DNA from: a virus
Virus record (IMG/VR): IMGVR_UViG_3300032086_002329
Location: 1 to 42,757 of that record
DNA length: 42,757 nt
Direction: 5' to 3' (one strand)
Shown here: positions 11,446-21,700 of the stretch, in pieces
Layout of the letters: each line of letters opens with the position of its first letter
Position numbering within the stretch: position 1 is the stretch's first letter
Made by a program: the position numbers and the translations under genes
The notes under the pieces: generated by a model
The model's database searches: none
What the model was told of the DNA's origin: nothing
Seen by the model: the letters and a program-made list of their open reading frames with translations, nothing else

Positions 11446-12048
11446 ATGACCAAGCAAGCCAAAGATTCTCTAGCCAAGAGAAGCTGGGAAACCCTTTCTG
11501 CGTTGAACGTAAATGACTACAAGCAAAAGAAAGGCAACCTTACCTATCTGTCTTGGACCTATGCAGTCCAGATGCTGATGGAGCATTACCCCGAATCAAC
11601 CTTTGAGATATTCGATCCTGTGAAGTACGGCGATGGGTCTGTTGAGGTGCGCGTTCAGGTGACACTGCGCGAGGGCTCTGAAGAAATAACCAAGCTGATG
11701 TGGTTGCCGGTTATGGATAACCGTAACAACGCAATCAAAGAGCCGGATGCAAGAAAGATATCCGACGCAAAGATGCGCTGTCTTGTTAAGTGTATCGGAC
11801 TCTTCGGCCTTGGTCTTTACATCTACGCAAACGAAGATCTTCCTATCGGCATTGAGATTGAGGAAGAGCCAGAGTTGCCACCAGAGGGCACACTCAAGAA
11901 GCTAGAGGATAAGGTCATCGCTGGCAAGGGAACTGCCAAGGACGCTATCGACTACCTGCAAAGCAAGTACGCAACGAACGAGGTGATCGCTAAGCGTATG
12001 GCGGCGGCTGAGAAGCTCTGCAAGGACAAGCAGGAGAAGGCCGCATGA
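11446..12048 (+). CDS. Sak3-type single-strand annealing protein (DUF1071)
   Basis: 200 residues from ATG 11446, with GAGGAG upstream; the longer frame from 11338 runs back over the previous gene. L-S-W-T-Y-A-V-Q-M-L-M-E-H-Y-P, R-V-Q-V-T-L-R-E-G, L-P-V-M-D-N-R-N-N-A and the basic S-D-A-K-M-R-C-L-V-K-C-I-G-L-F-G-L-G-L are the conserved parts of DUF1071, called Sak3 in classifications of phage recombinases. These proteins anneal complementary strands like Redbeta/Erf. The C-terminal 60 residues are a charged helical tail. The exonuclease follows with an ATGA overlap and SSB after that, the typical order of a phage recombination cassette. Confidence 0.85.
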   Translation: MTKQAKDSLAKRSWETLSALNVNDYKQKKGNLTYLSWTYAVQMLMEHYPESTFEIFDPVKYGDGSVEVRVQVTLREGSEEITKLMWLPVMDNRNNAIKEPDARKISDAKMRCLVKCIGLFGLGLYIYANEDLPIGIEIEEEPELPPEGTLKKLEDKVIAGKGTAKDAIDYLQSKYATNEVIAKRMAAAEKLCKDKQEKAA

Positions 12049-12941
12049 TCACCGTCAACCACCAGCAAGGCTCGCAAGAGTGGAAGGACTGGCGCAGGAC
12101 CAAGCTCAGCGCCTCCATCGCACCAGAGATAATGGGCAAGGGCTACAAGTCACGTAGCCACGCGATACAAAACTTCGGCAAGGACACCGAGGTTACGCCC
12201 TTCCTACAAGAGCTGTTTGATAGGGGCCACCGAGCTGAGGATGCCGCAAGACCTATCGCCTGCGAGATCGCCAAGGAAGAGCTGTTTCCTGTAGCCGCTG
12301 AGATCGAGGACACCGACTTCCCGCAGGAGGCATCGCTTGACTGCATCCGCGACCTGAGCGGCAAGCTAACCGCCTCCTTTGACGGCTTGGACTTCGAGCG
12401 CAACATCATCTGGGAACACAAGCTATGGAAGCCAAAGATTCAGGAGTCCATAGATAAGGGTGAGGTTCCGATTCAGTACCGCATTCAAATGGAACAGCAG
12501 TTCATGATCTCAGGAGCAGAGCGAGGGTTGTTTATGGCGTCAGATCCTGACGAGGATGAGATGTGCTACCACTGGATCGAGCCAGATATGAAGCTCCGCC
12601 TTGAGCTACTCGATGCGTGGCAATTGTTCTTAGAAGACCTTGAGTCCTATCTGGTTGTCGATTGCTCAGAGGACGCTATGTGGCTTGATATGGAGCGCCA
12701 GCTTGTTACCGCAGAGGAAGAGCTGTCCGTTGCAAAGACCAAGCTAGAGAACATACGCAACGCCGTCACTATGTTTGCCAATGGTCGTCGTGTTATCGGC
12801 AAGGACTACAACGTCAGCACTGTCATGAGGGCTGGCAACATCTCATACGCCAAGGCGTTCAAAGAACTCAAGATCGACGCAGATCTAGAGCCCTTCCGGG
12901 GGAAATCCACAGAAGTCGTTTACATCAAAAGGAATAAGTAA
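12045..12941 (+). CDS. YqaJ/lambda-exonuclease-type alkaline exonuclease
   Basis: 298 residues. N-terminal [10 protein letters not shown] and L-S-A-S, then G61-H-R-A-E65 at the head of the core, A-S-F-D113-G, W-E124-H-K126-L-W, and Y-R-I-Q-M-E-Q-Q. These form the D...ExK...Q active site of the YqaJ recombinase family, which resects dsDNA 5' to 3' and hands the ssDNA to the annealing protein. Residues about 225-298 add a coiled-coil and a tail beyond the minimal nuclease. Overlaps the annealing gene by ATGA and the SSB start by one base. Confidence 0.9.
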   Translation: MITVNHQQGSQEWKDWRRTKLSASIAPEIMGKGYKSRSHAIQNFGKDTEVTPFLQELFDRGHRAEDAARPIACEIAKEELFPVAAEIEDTDFPQEASLDCIRDLSGKLTASFDGLDFERNIIWEHKLWKPKIQESIDKGEVPIQYRIQMEQQFMISGAERGLFMASDPDEDEMCYHWIEPDMKLRLELLDAWQLFLEDLESYLVVDCSEDAMWLDMERQLVTAEEELSVAKTKLENIRNAVTMFANGRRVIGKDYNVSTVMRAGNISYAKAFKELKIDADLEPFRGKSTEVVYIKRNK

Positions 12942-13348
12942 TGTCAGTTAATAAAGTCATCTTAGTCGGCAATGTCGGCACAGACCCAGAGGTCAAGACG
13001 TTCAGCAACGGAGGTCAAGTAGCCAACGTAAAGCTGGCAACCTCAGAGTCTTGGAAGGACAAGCAAACAGGGGAGAAGCGAGAAGCTACCGAGTGGCACA
13101 ATCTTGTGTTCAATGGCGGTCTCGTTGGCGTCGTCGATAGCTACGTGAACAAGGGCGACAAGCTCTATGTTGAGGGTAGCATCAAGACCCGCAAGTGGCA
13201 GGACAGCGAAGGTAATGATCGCTACACCACAGAGGTCAGGGTTCGTGATATGACAATGCTGGGTAGCAAGCAATCCTCACAGCAGTCTGCACCTGCACCA
13301 CGGCCATCTCAGGCAGAAGATTTCCCAGCAGACGATATCCCGTTTTAA
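12941..13348 (+). CDS. ssb: Single-stranded DNA-binding protein
   Basis: 135 residues. OB-fold start [19 protein letters not shown], with [24 protein letters not shown] and Y-T-T-E-V-R-V as in bacterial SSB. A Q/S/P-rich linker (about 108-125) ends in the acidic tip A-D-D-I-P-F, the tail that recruits recombination and repair partners. The preserved tail implies it can dock host SSB-interacting proteins. It covers ssDNA during resection and replication. Confidence 0.95.
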   Translation: MSVNKVILVGNVGTDPEVKTFSNGGQVANVKLATSESWKDKQTGEKREATEWHNLVFNGGLVGVVDSYVNKGDKLYVEGSIKTRKWQDSEGNDRYTTEVRVRDMTMLGSKQSSQQSAPAPRPSQAEDFPADDIPF

Positions 13349-13357
13349 GGAGTTAAC

Positions 13358-13723
13358 GTGGAATACAACAAGACAACACACGAGGAGCGGATGAACATCC
13401 TTAACGACTATGCCAAAGGCAAGCCCGTTGAGGATATAGCCAATGACACTGGCTATGGTGCGCCAACCGTTCGCGCCGTGATGAACCGCTTACTTGAGAT
13501 CACTTGGGAGCTTGAAGGAAGGAACGGGCCGTGCCCCGGCATCCGCAAGCTACGCAAGATGGGTATGTTCGAGGAGATGATCCTCGTCGCTAACCGCAAG
13601 GAGGACAAGCTCAAGGAAGTTTATGGCCGCAAGCAGGGCACCTACCGCATCGTTGATGAGCCAGAAGATGAGCCTAACTTTATCCAGCGATTTATCGCTT
13701 GGGTTAAGGGGTTGTTCTCATGA
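13358..13723 (+). CDS. Hypothetical HTH-like protein with amphipathic tail
   Basis: GTG 13358, AAGGAG upstream. Residues about 8-45 look like a resolvase-type helix-turn-helix (E-E-R-M-N-I-L-N-D-Y-A-K-G-K-P, V-E-D-I-A-N-D-T-G-Y, A-P-T-V-R-A-V-M-N-R-L). A central basic part (G-R-N-G-P-C-P-G-I-R-K-L-R-K) follows, and the protein closes with an amphipathic aromatic helix (F-I-Q-R-F-I-A-W-V-K-G-L-F-S) that might touch membrane. The combination is not one I recognise. It lies between SSB and a DUF3310 protein and overlaps the latter by ATGA. Confidence 0.7.
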   Translation: MEYNKTTHEERMNILNDYAKGKPVEDIANDTGYGAPTVRAVMNRLLEITWELEGRNGPCPGIRKLRKMGMFEEMILVANRKEDKLKEVYGRKQGTYRIVDEPEDEPNFIQRFIAWVKGLFS

Positions 13724-14025
13724 GCAGGGATAGATTAGAGCTTGCTAGAGAATCGCAAAGGCAGGCAAGGAAGAAGGTACGGCAGGAGATAGATCATCCT
13801 GTTGAATCACCGGCTCACTACAAGGTGGCCGGTATCGAGGTGAGAGATATACAGCGAGAGCTTTGCTATAACCTCACCGGCCTACCGTCTTGCGACTATG
13901 GCAATGCAATCAAATACCTCTTACGAGCGTATAGGAAGGGAGACCCTGCCAAGGACTTGGCTAAGTGTCGTTTTCACATTGAGGCGTTACTACAGGAGAT
14001 AGACCATCATGATTCACGAACCTGA
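13720..14025 (+). CDS. DUF3310 protein
   Basis: 101 residues. After a basic N-terminus, S-P-A-H-Y-K-V-A-G-I-E-V-R-D-I-Q-R-E-L and G-N-A-I-K-Y-L-L-R-A-Y-R-K-G-D-P-A-K-D-L give the complete DUF3310 signature. The family is widespread in phages, sometimes labelled nucleotide kinase-like or MazG-associated, but its biochemical role is not established. Overlaps both neighbours, by ATGA upstream and 17 bp downstream. Confidence 0.85.
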   Translation: MSRDRLELARESQRQARKKVRQEIDHPVESPAHYKVAGIEVRDIQRELCYNLTGLPSCDYGNAIKYLLRAYRKGDPAKDLAKCRFHIEALLQEIDHHDSRT

Positions 14026-14245
14026 TCTCTGGAGAAAGGCACCTGTCTGGGCACGTTATGTTGCCCAGAACTCAGATGGTGTGCTGGTTTACTTTGAGAA
14101 GAAGCCACACGCCCGTCTGGGTGAGGGCATTTGGTATGCGGCTGGCAAGTGTGAGCCAGTCGCTTTCAAGCGTCCTGACTGGGCGAAGTCATGCAAAGAG
14201 CGACCGCTAACTAGGGAGCCGCTCTATGCTGATTCATCTGGATAA
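14009..14245 (+). CDS. Hypothetical tryptophan-rich 78-aa protein
   Basis: Starts MIHEPDLWRKAPVWARYVAQ. It contains W-R-K-A-P-x-W-A-R-Y-V-A-Q-N-S-D-G, E-K-K-P and the ending D-W-A-K-S-C-K-E-R-P. Small phage proteins with this W...A.D..G...W....P...dW..S...RP pattern are frequent and functionally unassigned. It should be a small beta-sheet unit. It overlaps the DUF3310 gene and the excisionase gene in the int-proximal string. Confidence 0.7.
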   Translation: MIHEPDLWRKAPVWARYVAQNSDGVLVYFEKKPHARLGEGIWYAAGKCEPVAFKRPDWAKSCKERPLTREPLYADSSG

Positions 14246-14477
14246 GTGGCTTTACATTACAGGCACCCGAAAGACAACCTTCAGGGGTTGGAAGAAGAGG
14301 CTTGTTAAAGGACAGCACTATTTCGTTAATGGTCGATCAACCTACGTTGACGCCAAGGAGATGGACAATTGGCTAAGGGCATCAGGCGCTGGCGAAACAA
14401 GTGGCAGTTACGAGCCACCGTTGACGGCAAAGCGCACACCCTCACGCTCGACTACCCAGATACTCAAGCTGGTCTGA
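14226..14477 (+). CDS. Excisionase-like small DNA-binding protein
   Basis: 83 residues; ATG 14226 has GGGAG upstream. L-D-K-W-L-Y-I-T-G-T-R-K-T-T-F-R-G-W-K-K-R-L with G-Q-H-Y-F-V-N-G-R-S-T-Y-V-D-A-K-E-M-D-N-W-L is the winged-helix pattern of phage excisionases, in which Xis bends attR/attL and steers integrase to excise. Its position immediately before, and overlapping by 109 bp, the integrase gene supports the call. The C-terminal 28 residues, which lie over the integrase start, are low-complexity and may be dispensable. Confidence 0.75.
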   Translation: MLIHLDKWLYITGTRKTTFRGWKKRLVKGQHYFVNGRSTYVDAKEMDNWLRASGAGETSGSYEPPLTAKRTPSRSTTQILKLV

Positions 14478-15412
14478 GGAAAGCCATAAAGGCTAGGAAA
14501 GACTGGCTTGCTCAGCTCAAGTCCGGTCTTGTCGCGGATGTGCCGCAGTTTGGTGTGCTCGCTCAGGAGTACCTGCGGCAGTCCGACCTCAAGCATTCCA
14601 CGTATCACGTATACCGTAGAGCGTTAAACCAGTTTTGGATGCCGCATCTAGCTACGGTTGGCGTGGATCATATTAAGCCGAGTATGGTCCGCGCCATACT
14701 TAAATCCCACGACGTTACCTCGAAGACAAAGCGCAACGCGCTCATACCTTTGCGTAAGGTGTTTGAGCTGGCCATCGAGGAAGACTACATCGACGCTAAC
14801 CCAGTAGATTCTGTGCGGGTTAGACGCCACCAGAAGCCCCCGGTTATTCGGTTCACACCAGAAGAGAAAGCAAAGATCCTGAAGCGCCTCGATGGGGACT
14901 GCCACCTGTTCTATCTGATTGCCTTTGAGACAGGCATGAGGACCGGGGAGATACTGGGGCTCAAGTGGGAAGATCACACCGGAGATAACATCCACGTATC
15001 GCGATCCATTGTGCGCGGCAGGATCGGATCTCTAAAGACTTATAACGCTAGGTCAGTATTCGTATCACCCGCCCTGAGAAAGGCGCTTACAAATCATCCT
15101 GAGCGCTTCAAGGGAGGGTTCGTATTCGTTACGGCTAACGGTGGTTATTGCCGCGACGATGATAGGTTCAGAAGGGCTTGGCATAACGCCTTGAAAGGGG
15201 CGCGGATAACTTACCGCAGACCCTACACTTGCAGGCATACTAGAGCTTCGGAGATGCTGATGGCTGGGGTGGAGCCAGCCTTTGCGGCAAGGCAGTTAGG
15301 CCATTCGATTCAGATGTTCTTGACGGTATACGCAGAATGGATAGATGGCGTTAAGGATGTACAGCAAAGGGAAATACTTAAAGCCATAGGGGGCAATAAT
15401 GCGAGTAGTTAG
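14369..15412 (+). CDS. int: Tyrosine integrase
   Basis: 347 residues from a TTG at 14369 inside the excisionase gene. N-terminal arm-binding domain (1-60, R-R-W-R-N-K-W-Q-L-R-A-T-V-D-G-K), SAM-like core-binding domain (about 65-160) and catalytic domain with R191 (G-M-R-T-G-E), Y-T-C-R289-H290-T, L-G-H312 and the nucleophile Y321 (V-Y-A-E-W). The first position of the H-x-x-R box is tyrosine, as in many phage integrases. The protein recombines attP with a bacterial tRNA gene. attP lies 245 bp downstream with paired flanking repeats suited to the arm-binding domain. Poor start and overlap suggest low, coupled translation. Confidence 0.92.
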   Translation: MAKGIRRWRNKWQLRATVDGKAHTLTLDYPDTQAGLRKAIKARKDWLAQLKSGLVADVPQFGVLAQEYLRQSDLKHSTYHVYRRALNQFWMPHLATVGVDHIKPSMVRAILKSHDVTSKTKRNALIPLRKVFELAIEEDYIDANPVDSVRVRRHQKPPVIRFTPEEKAKILKRLDGDCHLFYLIAFETGMRTGEILGLKWEDHTGDNIHVSRSIVRGRIGSLKTYNARSVFVSPALRKALTNHPERFKGGFVFVTANGGYCRDDDRFRRAWHNALKGARITYRRPYTCRHTRASEMLMAGVEPAFAARQLGHSIQMFLTVYAEWIDGVKDVQQREILKAIGGNNASS

Positions 15413-15650
15413 ATTCTGTAGTACCTGTGAGGAGTATGAGGAAAGGGAGATACCGATTAACTCAGCACAGCTCTACGACTGGATGTCAGGCACACCGATA
15501 GAGATTGCGGCGAAGAATCTGTCAGAGGAAGATATGGAGTTTCTGTTGTTCGATGAGGAGCCGGGTTGGCACAAGGGATGCGGCGACGGCAACCGAGGTT
15601 TCGGCTGGGAAGTTGGATCAGAGTTGGACCAGAAGGACACAATTCATTGA
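15399..15650 (+). CDS. Hypothetical 83-aa protein between int and attP
   Basis: Overlaps integrase by 14 bp. F-C-S-T-C-E-E-Y at the start and the middle Y-D-W-M-S-G-T-P-I-E-I-A-A-K-N-L-S-E-E-D-M-E-F-L-L resemble a family of small phage proteins (CxxC ... Y..W..G..IQ.AFP.LS..ERE.L..G.C..C). The closing cysteine pair is here only G-C-G-D, so zinc binding may be lost or altered. The last codons run over the left pair of attP repeats (15611-15632), so the coding end doubles as integrase binding sequence. Confidence 0.65.
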   Translation: MRVVRFCSTCEEYEEREIPINSAQLYDWMSGTPIEIAAKNLSEEDMEFLLFDEEPGWHKGCGDGNRGFGWEVGSELDQKDTIH

Positions 15651-15786
15651 TTTAAATGGCGCGCCCGGCAGGACTCGAACCTGCGTTCGGGTGCCTAGTA
15701 GTGTACTGCAATGCCCGTAGTTACTCACTTTCGCTTTCGATACGGACAAGGCAAATCACAAGAGTTGGACCAGATTATTGGACCAG
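15611..15786. other. attP region with paired 11-bp arm-type repeats
   Basis: AGTTGGATCAG (15611-15621) and AGTTGGACCAG (15622-15632) are directly tandem on the left. On the right AGTTGGACCAG (15763-15773) is followed after 2 bp by TATTGGACCAG (15776-15786). All four point the same way and flank the tRNA-like core roughly symmetrically (about 25 and 65 bp). This is the expected arrangement for arm-type sites of a tyrosine integrase. The last copy touches the stop codon of the giant protein gene. Confidence 0.75.
15657..15698 (-). other. attP core: 3' part of a tRNA-Arg-like gene
   Basis: On the minus strand the T arm GCAGGTTCGAGTCCTGC is perfect. It is followed by acceptor strand CGGGCGC, discriminator G and CCA. 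The 5' acceptor strand and D arm are absent, so this is not a functional tRNA gene. The acceptor and T arm resemble gammaproteobacterial tRNA-Arg, especially the UCU isoacceptor (argU). Upstream, GCACC could be the 3' anticodon stem with CTACTAG in loop position. The phage restores the host tRNA 3' end on integration, with the crossover probably in the anticodon loop. Confidence 0.8.
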
Positions 15787-18700
15787 TTAGCCAGCGCGAT
15801 CCTGCATGAACTCATCGAACCGCTTGTTGAAGCGATCAACGATATCGTCCTTGCTTTCCCTTAGCGCTTCGAGCTGTTGCTCTCTATCGGCAGGGCTTAG
15901 ATCGTCTCGATCTCGTATTCTCATCTCGCGCTCGCGGATGCTACGCAATCTCTTGTAGACATTGTTGGCTTGCGGATAGAGCCTGCGTATCCCATCAAAG
16001 CCCTCGTCGCTTGCTCTTCTGGCCTCAGAGTCAGGGGCATCATTGTACTCCTTGCGGGCGTTAATGATCTCCTGCCGTCTCTCGTAGAAGGTGTCGATGT
16101 CCCCGTAGTCAGACTGGTCCTTACCGACAAGCACCCGAGCAAACGGTACGTTAGCAATCTCTAGCTGTCTGCCGGTAACGGGCCTAAAGATAGAGTCACC
16201 CGTCCCCGTTGCCGTTCGCAATAGACCGCCGCCTGCGTACTCGATTATCTGCTGTAGCGTCTCTGGGCTAACGTCTGTAGAGATACCCATAAGCTCGCCA
16301 GATCGGTACTCAGAACCGCCTCCAATAACGTCATTCAAGAACTTCGCTACCCGAACATAGGGCTCCTTTGTAGAGGGCCAGTACAGATAGGCATCAGCCT
16401 TTTGCGCTCCGCCGGGGAAGTTCTCTGGGTAGATCTTCTCGCCAAAGTAGTTGGTGTTTACTGCAAGCTCAGTGACTGGCAACACAATGCTTGGGCTGAT
16501 CGTTAGAGCTACCTGCTGTGCCGCATTATCCGCCCTATGCAAACTGAATGGAGAGAACGATGTTGTGAAGCTGGAAACCAGATCGCCTAGAACATTATTT
16601 CGTCTACGCTGTGAGCCCTTGAGTACACCCTCTAATGAATCGCCAAGATTCCAGAAGAAGTTGTAACCGTAAGGCAGGGGTAGCTTGTAATAATCGCCAC
16701 CAGATCCGGGCTTCATAATGATGAAGTTTCTCTCGCGTATGCCTGCGGGTATCTTGTCCCAGTAGGCTTCGCCGTCATCATCCTCACCGCCCATCTCTCT
16801 CATCAGAGATGCAAAGCCAGCTCCACCAGCAACGATGCCTCCAGCTATTTTCTGGGCTAGGTTTAGATTTCTCTGCACCTGAATGTTGCCTTGGCTGTTG
16901 ACTTGAAGGGGACTGAGTGTTCGCAGGAACTGAGTCGTTCCCTGAACTGCGGCATTGAAGAACATATACAGCGAGTTAAGGAAAGTGCCTATCTCGCCCT
17001 TGCGGTTAAAGTTGACTGTCATATTCTTAGCCAGAGATGCGGCCTGCTTACGATCAACGCCTGCCTTTCTAGCCTCGATATAAGCCGATAGTCGGACGCC
17101 GTTTTCTACTGCGCTGTTGTACTTCTCAACCAACTCAGCAATCTTGGTGCCTGCCTTCAGCAATTCATTCTTAGTGCCGGGGCCAGCCCTGCCTAACTTC
17201 TTCTCCAGATCTGCGGCGATTGTGTCCACATCGGGAGAGTCAAAGTAGCCAGTCTTAGCGCCGTCATTTAAGAACTCTTGGTAGTACCGACGATATTCAG
17301 TAGCTTCTGGATCTGAGTCGTCATTAACTGCATCTTGCTTGTTGGACGACCTGATCGCCCTGATAGCCTTTACTGTGCCAGCAACAACCTTTCCAGCAAT
17401 TTGATTCCCGTCTAGCTTGCCGCCCTCCATTGTGGCCTCTGCCGCCAAATTAAGAGCCGCCGCCTGAATATCACGAGCAAAGTTGGTGACAACGAACTGC
17501 GGGTTGTACGAGGTATTGACCGAAGCCAAGAAGCGAGTCATTCCCGCAACAACCTTAGTCACTGCGCTCAGTCGCTCAGGGCCGACATTCTGCATTGCGT
17601 TAAGTAGCCGCTGATCCTTGACCTTGATGTAATGAACAACGCCATCCCGCTTCACTGCATAGTATTTGTCAGACCCTGCCATATTGACCGGGCCTTCTCG
17701 GACACTGCCGTTACGGAACTGCTCTTCGGTGTCTGGATTGGCGTCAGTGAAAACCTCCCACATATCAGGATCTGGGTTGCCCTCAACAAGATTAAGGAAG
17801 GTCTGGCCAACCTCATTCTTTCTGTTGCGGATAGTCTTCTCTGTAAGGTCAGCAATAACCTGAGCTGTTGGGCTCTTAGCTTTCGATCTACGGCCTAGTG
17901 CGCGGCGAGATTCCTTGCCTCGTATATCGAAGCCTCTGCCCGTTCGAATCCTGTTACCGTTAGAGTCAACCTCATCGTCAGCAAATCCACGCAATGGAAT
18001 GTAGTTTTCATACATACTCTCCCAAGAGCTAACTTCTTCATCAGAAGCCAAGCCCCCGGCCTTAACGAGATCTCGCGTTAGCTGAGTCATTGCGTAGACT
18101 TGGTTGGCAAGCTGATTGTAGTCGGCCAGCTTTCCAGATCTGTTTACGCGCTGGATAACCTCAGCCGCTTCAGCGTTAGTCATACCGGAGCCGCCATCAG
18201 GTAGCTTGTCGTTGATTGCCGCAATCTTGCGGTTACGCTCTGGTGCGTGACGCGCCATCAAATACTCGTCGAGATCGGCAACACTAATACCGGTCTTCTC
18301 AAGTAACTCGATAAACGGACGAATCAGTCGAACCTCTAGCTGGCGCAAATCCTCTTCGGTCTTACCGTAGAAAGCCTCTTCAGCTAGGTAGGCATCCTCA
18401 TCAAAGTCCAGCTTGCGCTCTTGCGTCTCTTCGATGAACTGCTGAGTACGCTTTAAGCCAACCATCTTGTCTTGGAAGGTTCGGATAAACTTATCAGCGA
18501 TAGTCTCTTCAGGGGGTCGCTTAGGATAGATTCTGGCCGAGTCCCTCTGGAACATCGGCAAGCCTTCCTCTGTAACCTTCTGCTTGAACTCGTCAGAAAT
18601 AGGCGCGGCCCAGCCACGAATGCCTGCTCTCTGCATGAGCATCATTCTGAGCTTTTCTTCTGCCTGCTTTTTCGCGGCCTCCATACCCTTGTCGGTATAG

Positions 18701-21700
18701 ATGTCGAGCATCTCGTAGCCGAGATATTCGCTACCGCTAGGGAAAATGGCTGAGAACGTATACCTGTTGTTGTCGGAATACTGGTCCTTGTATTTAACTT
18801 CTACTTGGCCTGCGGCCTTTAAGGCGTTCTCGTAAGCGGCAGTAGCATCAAGACCCTGAACGTCTACAGGATAAGGCTTAACTCCGAGTAGCTTGCCTAT
18901 CGTGCTAACGTGCTTCTTGTCATAGATCTGCTCGTAGAATCGACCCCATCGCTCATTGAGCTGAGCGGCACTTGAGATCATCAAGGCGTCCTTGCCTTCT
19001 TCTACTGCGGTGATAAGCATCCGCTTGAGCGCAAGCTCTGCATAACGATCTTCAGTGAAGGGGACATTGGGCGGCGCTCTTTCTGCTGAGGCAAGTCTTC
19101 TTCTCGCGTCATCACGAACGCGGCTTATCTCTCTGCTCTGAACCTCTAGCTCCGCAAGCTCTTGAAGATTTCTATCAAGGTCTGGGTCAAGATCAACAAT
19201 CTTTTTTATGGCCTCTTCTAACTTTGAGGTCTGGAAGGGGGGAAGCTCATTGCCCTGAATTTTATCCGCAAAAAATCGCCTAGCAGTTCGCAAGAATTTA
19301 TTGTAACTAGGAGTCGGATCTAAGACTCCGGGAGCATCCATCCGGCTGACCCCAAACTCCTCACCAATAACCTTAGATATCTCAGGGTCTATTAGCCTTG
19401 CTTCTGTGTTCTGCTCTATTGTGCTAATCCGAAGTAAGATGCGTTGCGACTCTAAGTCGATGTCATTTAACTCTTTCTTGCCCTCATCAATCCTGCCCTG
19501 ATCTCTTGGGCCTCCAGCTCTGCGGATATCGCTCTGCCAGTCAGACTGCATCTCCTCGATCATGAGGACATTGCCTAGCGCGTTAGTCCTGTCGGTTGCG
19601 AGTACGTTGAACAGGGCGTCTTCACCGAAATGGCCGGAGTAGTAAGTGCCCCACTTGTTGTCGATGGTTGTGACAAACTCGCGGTACTGATCCCAGTTTT
19701 CTTCCTTAACGTCCTTTAAGTAATCGAGGAACTCGACATCGCCAAAAATAAAGTCATCTAGATATCCGCGCTCATTAAGGACGTTTTGTACCTGAACTTT
19801 GGCCTCGTCAAGATCATAGTATGGTCCATCGTTAAAGTTTGTTAAACGTGTGCGTATGTCATACGTCCATCCATAGTCATCGCTTCCATTAATCTGGGCG
19901 CTAAATACTCCATCAAGGTCGTCGAGCAAAGTAACAGTGTTGTATGGGGATGAGTTTATGTAATCCTCACGCGCAGTGACCCACGCAACGTCGTCAATTT
20001 CGCTTTCAAATTCTGCGGCTAATTCTGGGTAAACTGTGTCCACCCCAAGTTCATTTACAAAAGCATAAACCCCAGCCTGTGGGCGCGAGCCTTTGCTTAG
20101 ATACTCCTCTCTGGCTTTTGAAGTCACATCCTCATCAAACACGCCGCTTGAAAGGAAGTCATAAACCTCCTGCTCATTGCCAGAAATGAAGTTGCTAATT
20201 ACATCGCCTGCCCGGCCTTCGAAGTCTCCGCTTTTTATTTCGTACTGGATGTCGTCCCAGATATGTTCGTAGTATTGCTCGCTATCCTGCACTTCAGGCT
20301 CAGAGTATTCGAGACCCTTTTCGCCTATTTCAAATCCAGTCTTTGTTGTAGCCTCGAATCGCTCATCCAGCTCTGGCGCTTCATCACGCAGGAACTCAAT
20401 CACCTCATCACGAGTAAAGCGACGGCTAGGATCTTCGGTTAGGAACTTCTCAATCTCAGTGTACTGAGCCTCGTCCTTCTTAATGCCTTTGCCTTTAAGG
20501 AAAGAGAAGATCTGGTCGCCACGAACGCTGGCGTCTGGGTTTTTCTTGGAAGGCTTAAAGAGCTTGTCGCCTTGGTCAATGATGACCTTCTCAGTGTTGG
20601 AGTACAGCTTTAAAGGCGTCTGCTTTGCTCTGGTACGCTCGCCCATAATGAAAGATGGACGACCTTCTTGAGCGTTAGACTGATTGTTCAGGAAGTTGTT
20701 TCGTGCTCTCTTGGCGACCAGAGAAATATCGCTTGCTCGCATACGCGACAGCTTCAGGAATGTGTTGTTGCGGAGCCACTCGCGGATAGCACCAATGGCT
20801 TCACGGGTACGTTGCTGTAACTTCTTAGATCCCTGCTGTCCTGTGTAAGCAAGCATCTCGTTGACAAGAACTGCGTTGCGGGTGTCTTGATCTAAGCTAG
20901 ATCCCTTCATCCCGCTGATGTAAGGGCGCACATTCTCCTCGATGCCCAGCTCACGAGCCAGCTTATCGAAGCCCTTCTGTCCGCCCATTGCAGTCCACAT
21001 ACGATTCAGCGCTTTGTTGACACCCTGATCGCGGTACATATCCATCACGCCGCCGTGAGTACCCTCGTGCAGGAGCGCCTCTTCAACCTGTGATTCTGTC
21101 GCGAGCTTACCCTTGACGAGGTATACTGTCCCTCTATGGTAAACCGCGCTAATGTCATTTCCGTCGGAGCCTTGATCTCTCGCCGCCTGCTGAATTTCTT
21201 CAGGAAGTTCCGCAAAAGACGAGCGCACGTCTATTCTATTACGGGCATCCCCGTCCTGACCGACGACCCTATCGAGGACAGAATTGAACTGTTCATCGTT
21301 AATGACGGGTCTTCGAGTAGCTCCTCGCTGGAATGACGTATCTAGTCCGTCGTCTTCCTGAACGCTTCCAATCTCTGCATCACTACCTGTAGCTTGTCTC
21401 TCGCTGAGAGTTTCAGCTCCGGTCTGATCTCCAATGGGCGGCTGTAAAGTTGTTCTTCCTGCTCCCTCGTCAAACGATCCAACATCTCGTTCTTCGGATT
21501 CGACTTGGGTTGGTTCTCTTTGCGATCCATAGCTGGCATCAAAAGACTCCTGATAATATTGGTCAACGAATGCTATTTCGTCGTCAGTTAATGGGCCGAA
21601 CTCATCCTGAAGCTCAATGAGAGTCCGCGATATCTCTGCCTGCTCAGCCTCTAGGCTAGGGATATCAGCTCTACTCTCGCCAACAAATATGCGCTCGTTA

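Noticed and set aside
14369-14477. Frameshift fusion of excisionase and integrase
   Set aside because: Both proteins have complete domains, and the overlap is explained by a TTG start. No slippery sequence was seen.
15657-15730. Full tRNA gene on the minus strand
   Set aside because: Only the T arm, 3' acceptor strand and CCA are present. The 5' acceptor strand and D arm are missing, so it is an attachment-site fragment.
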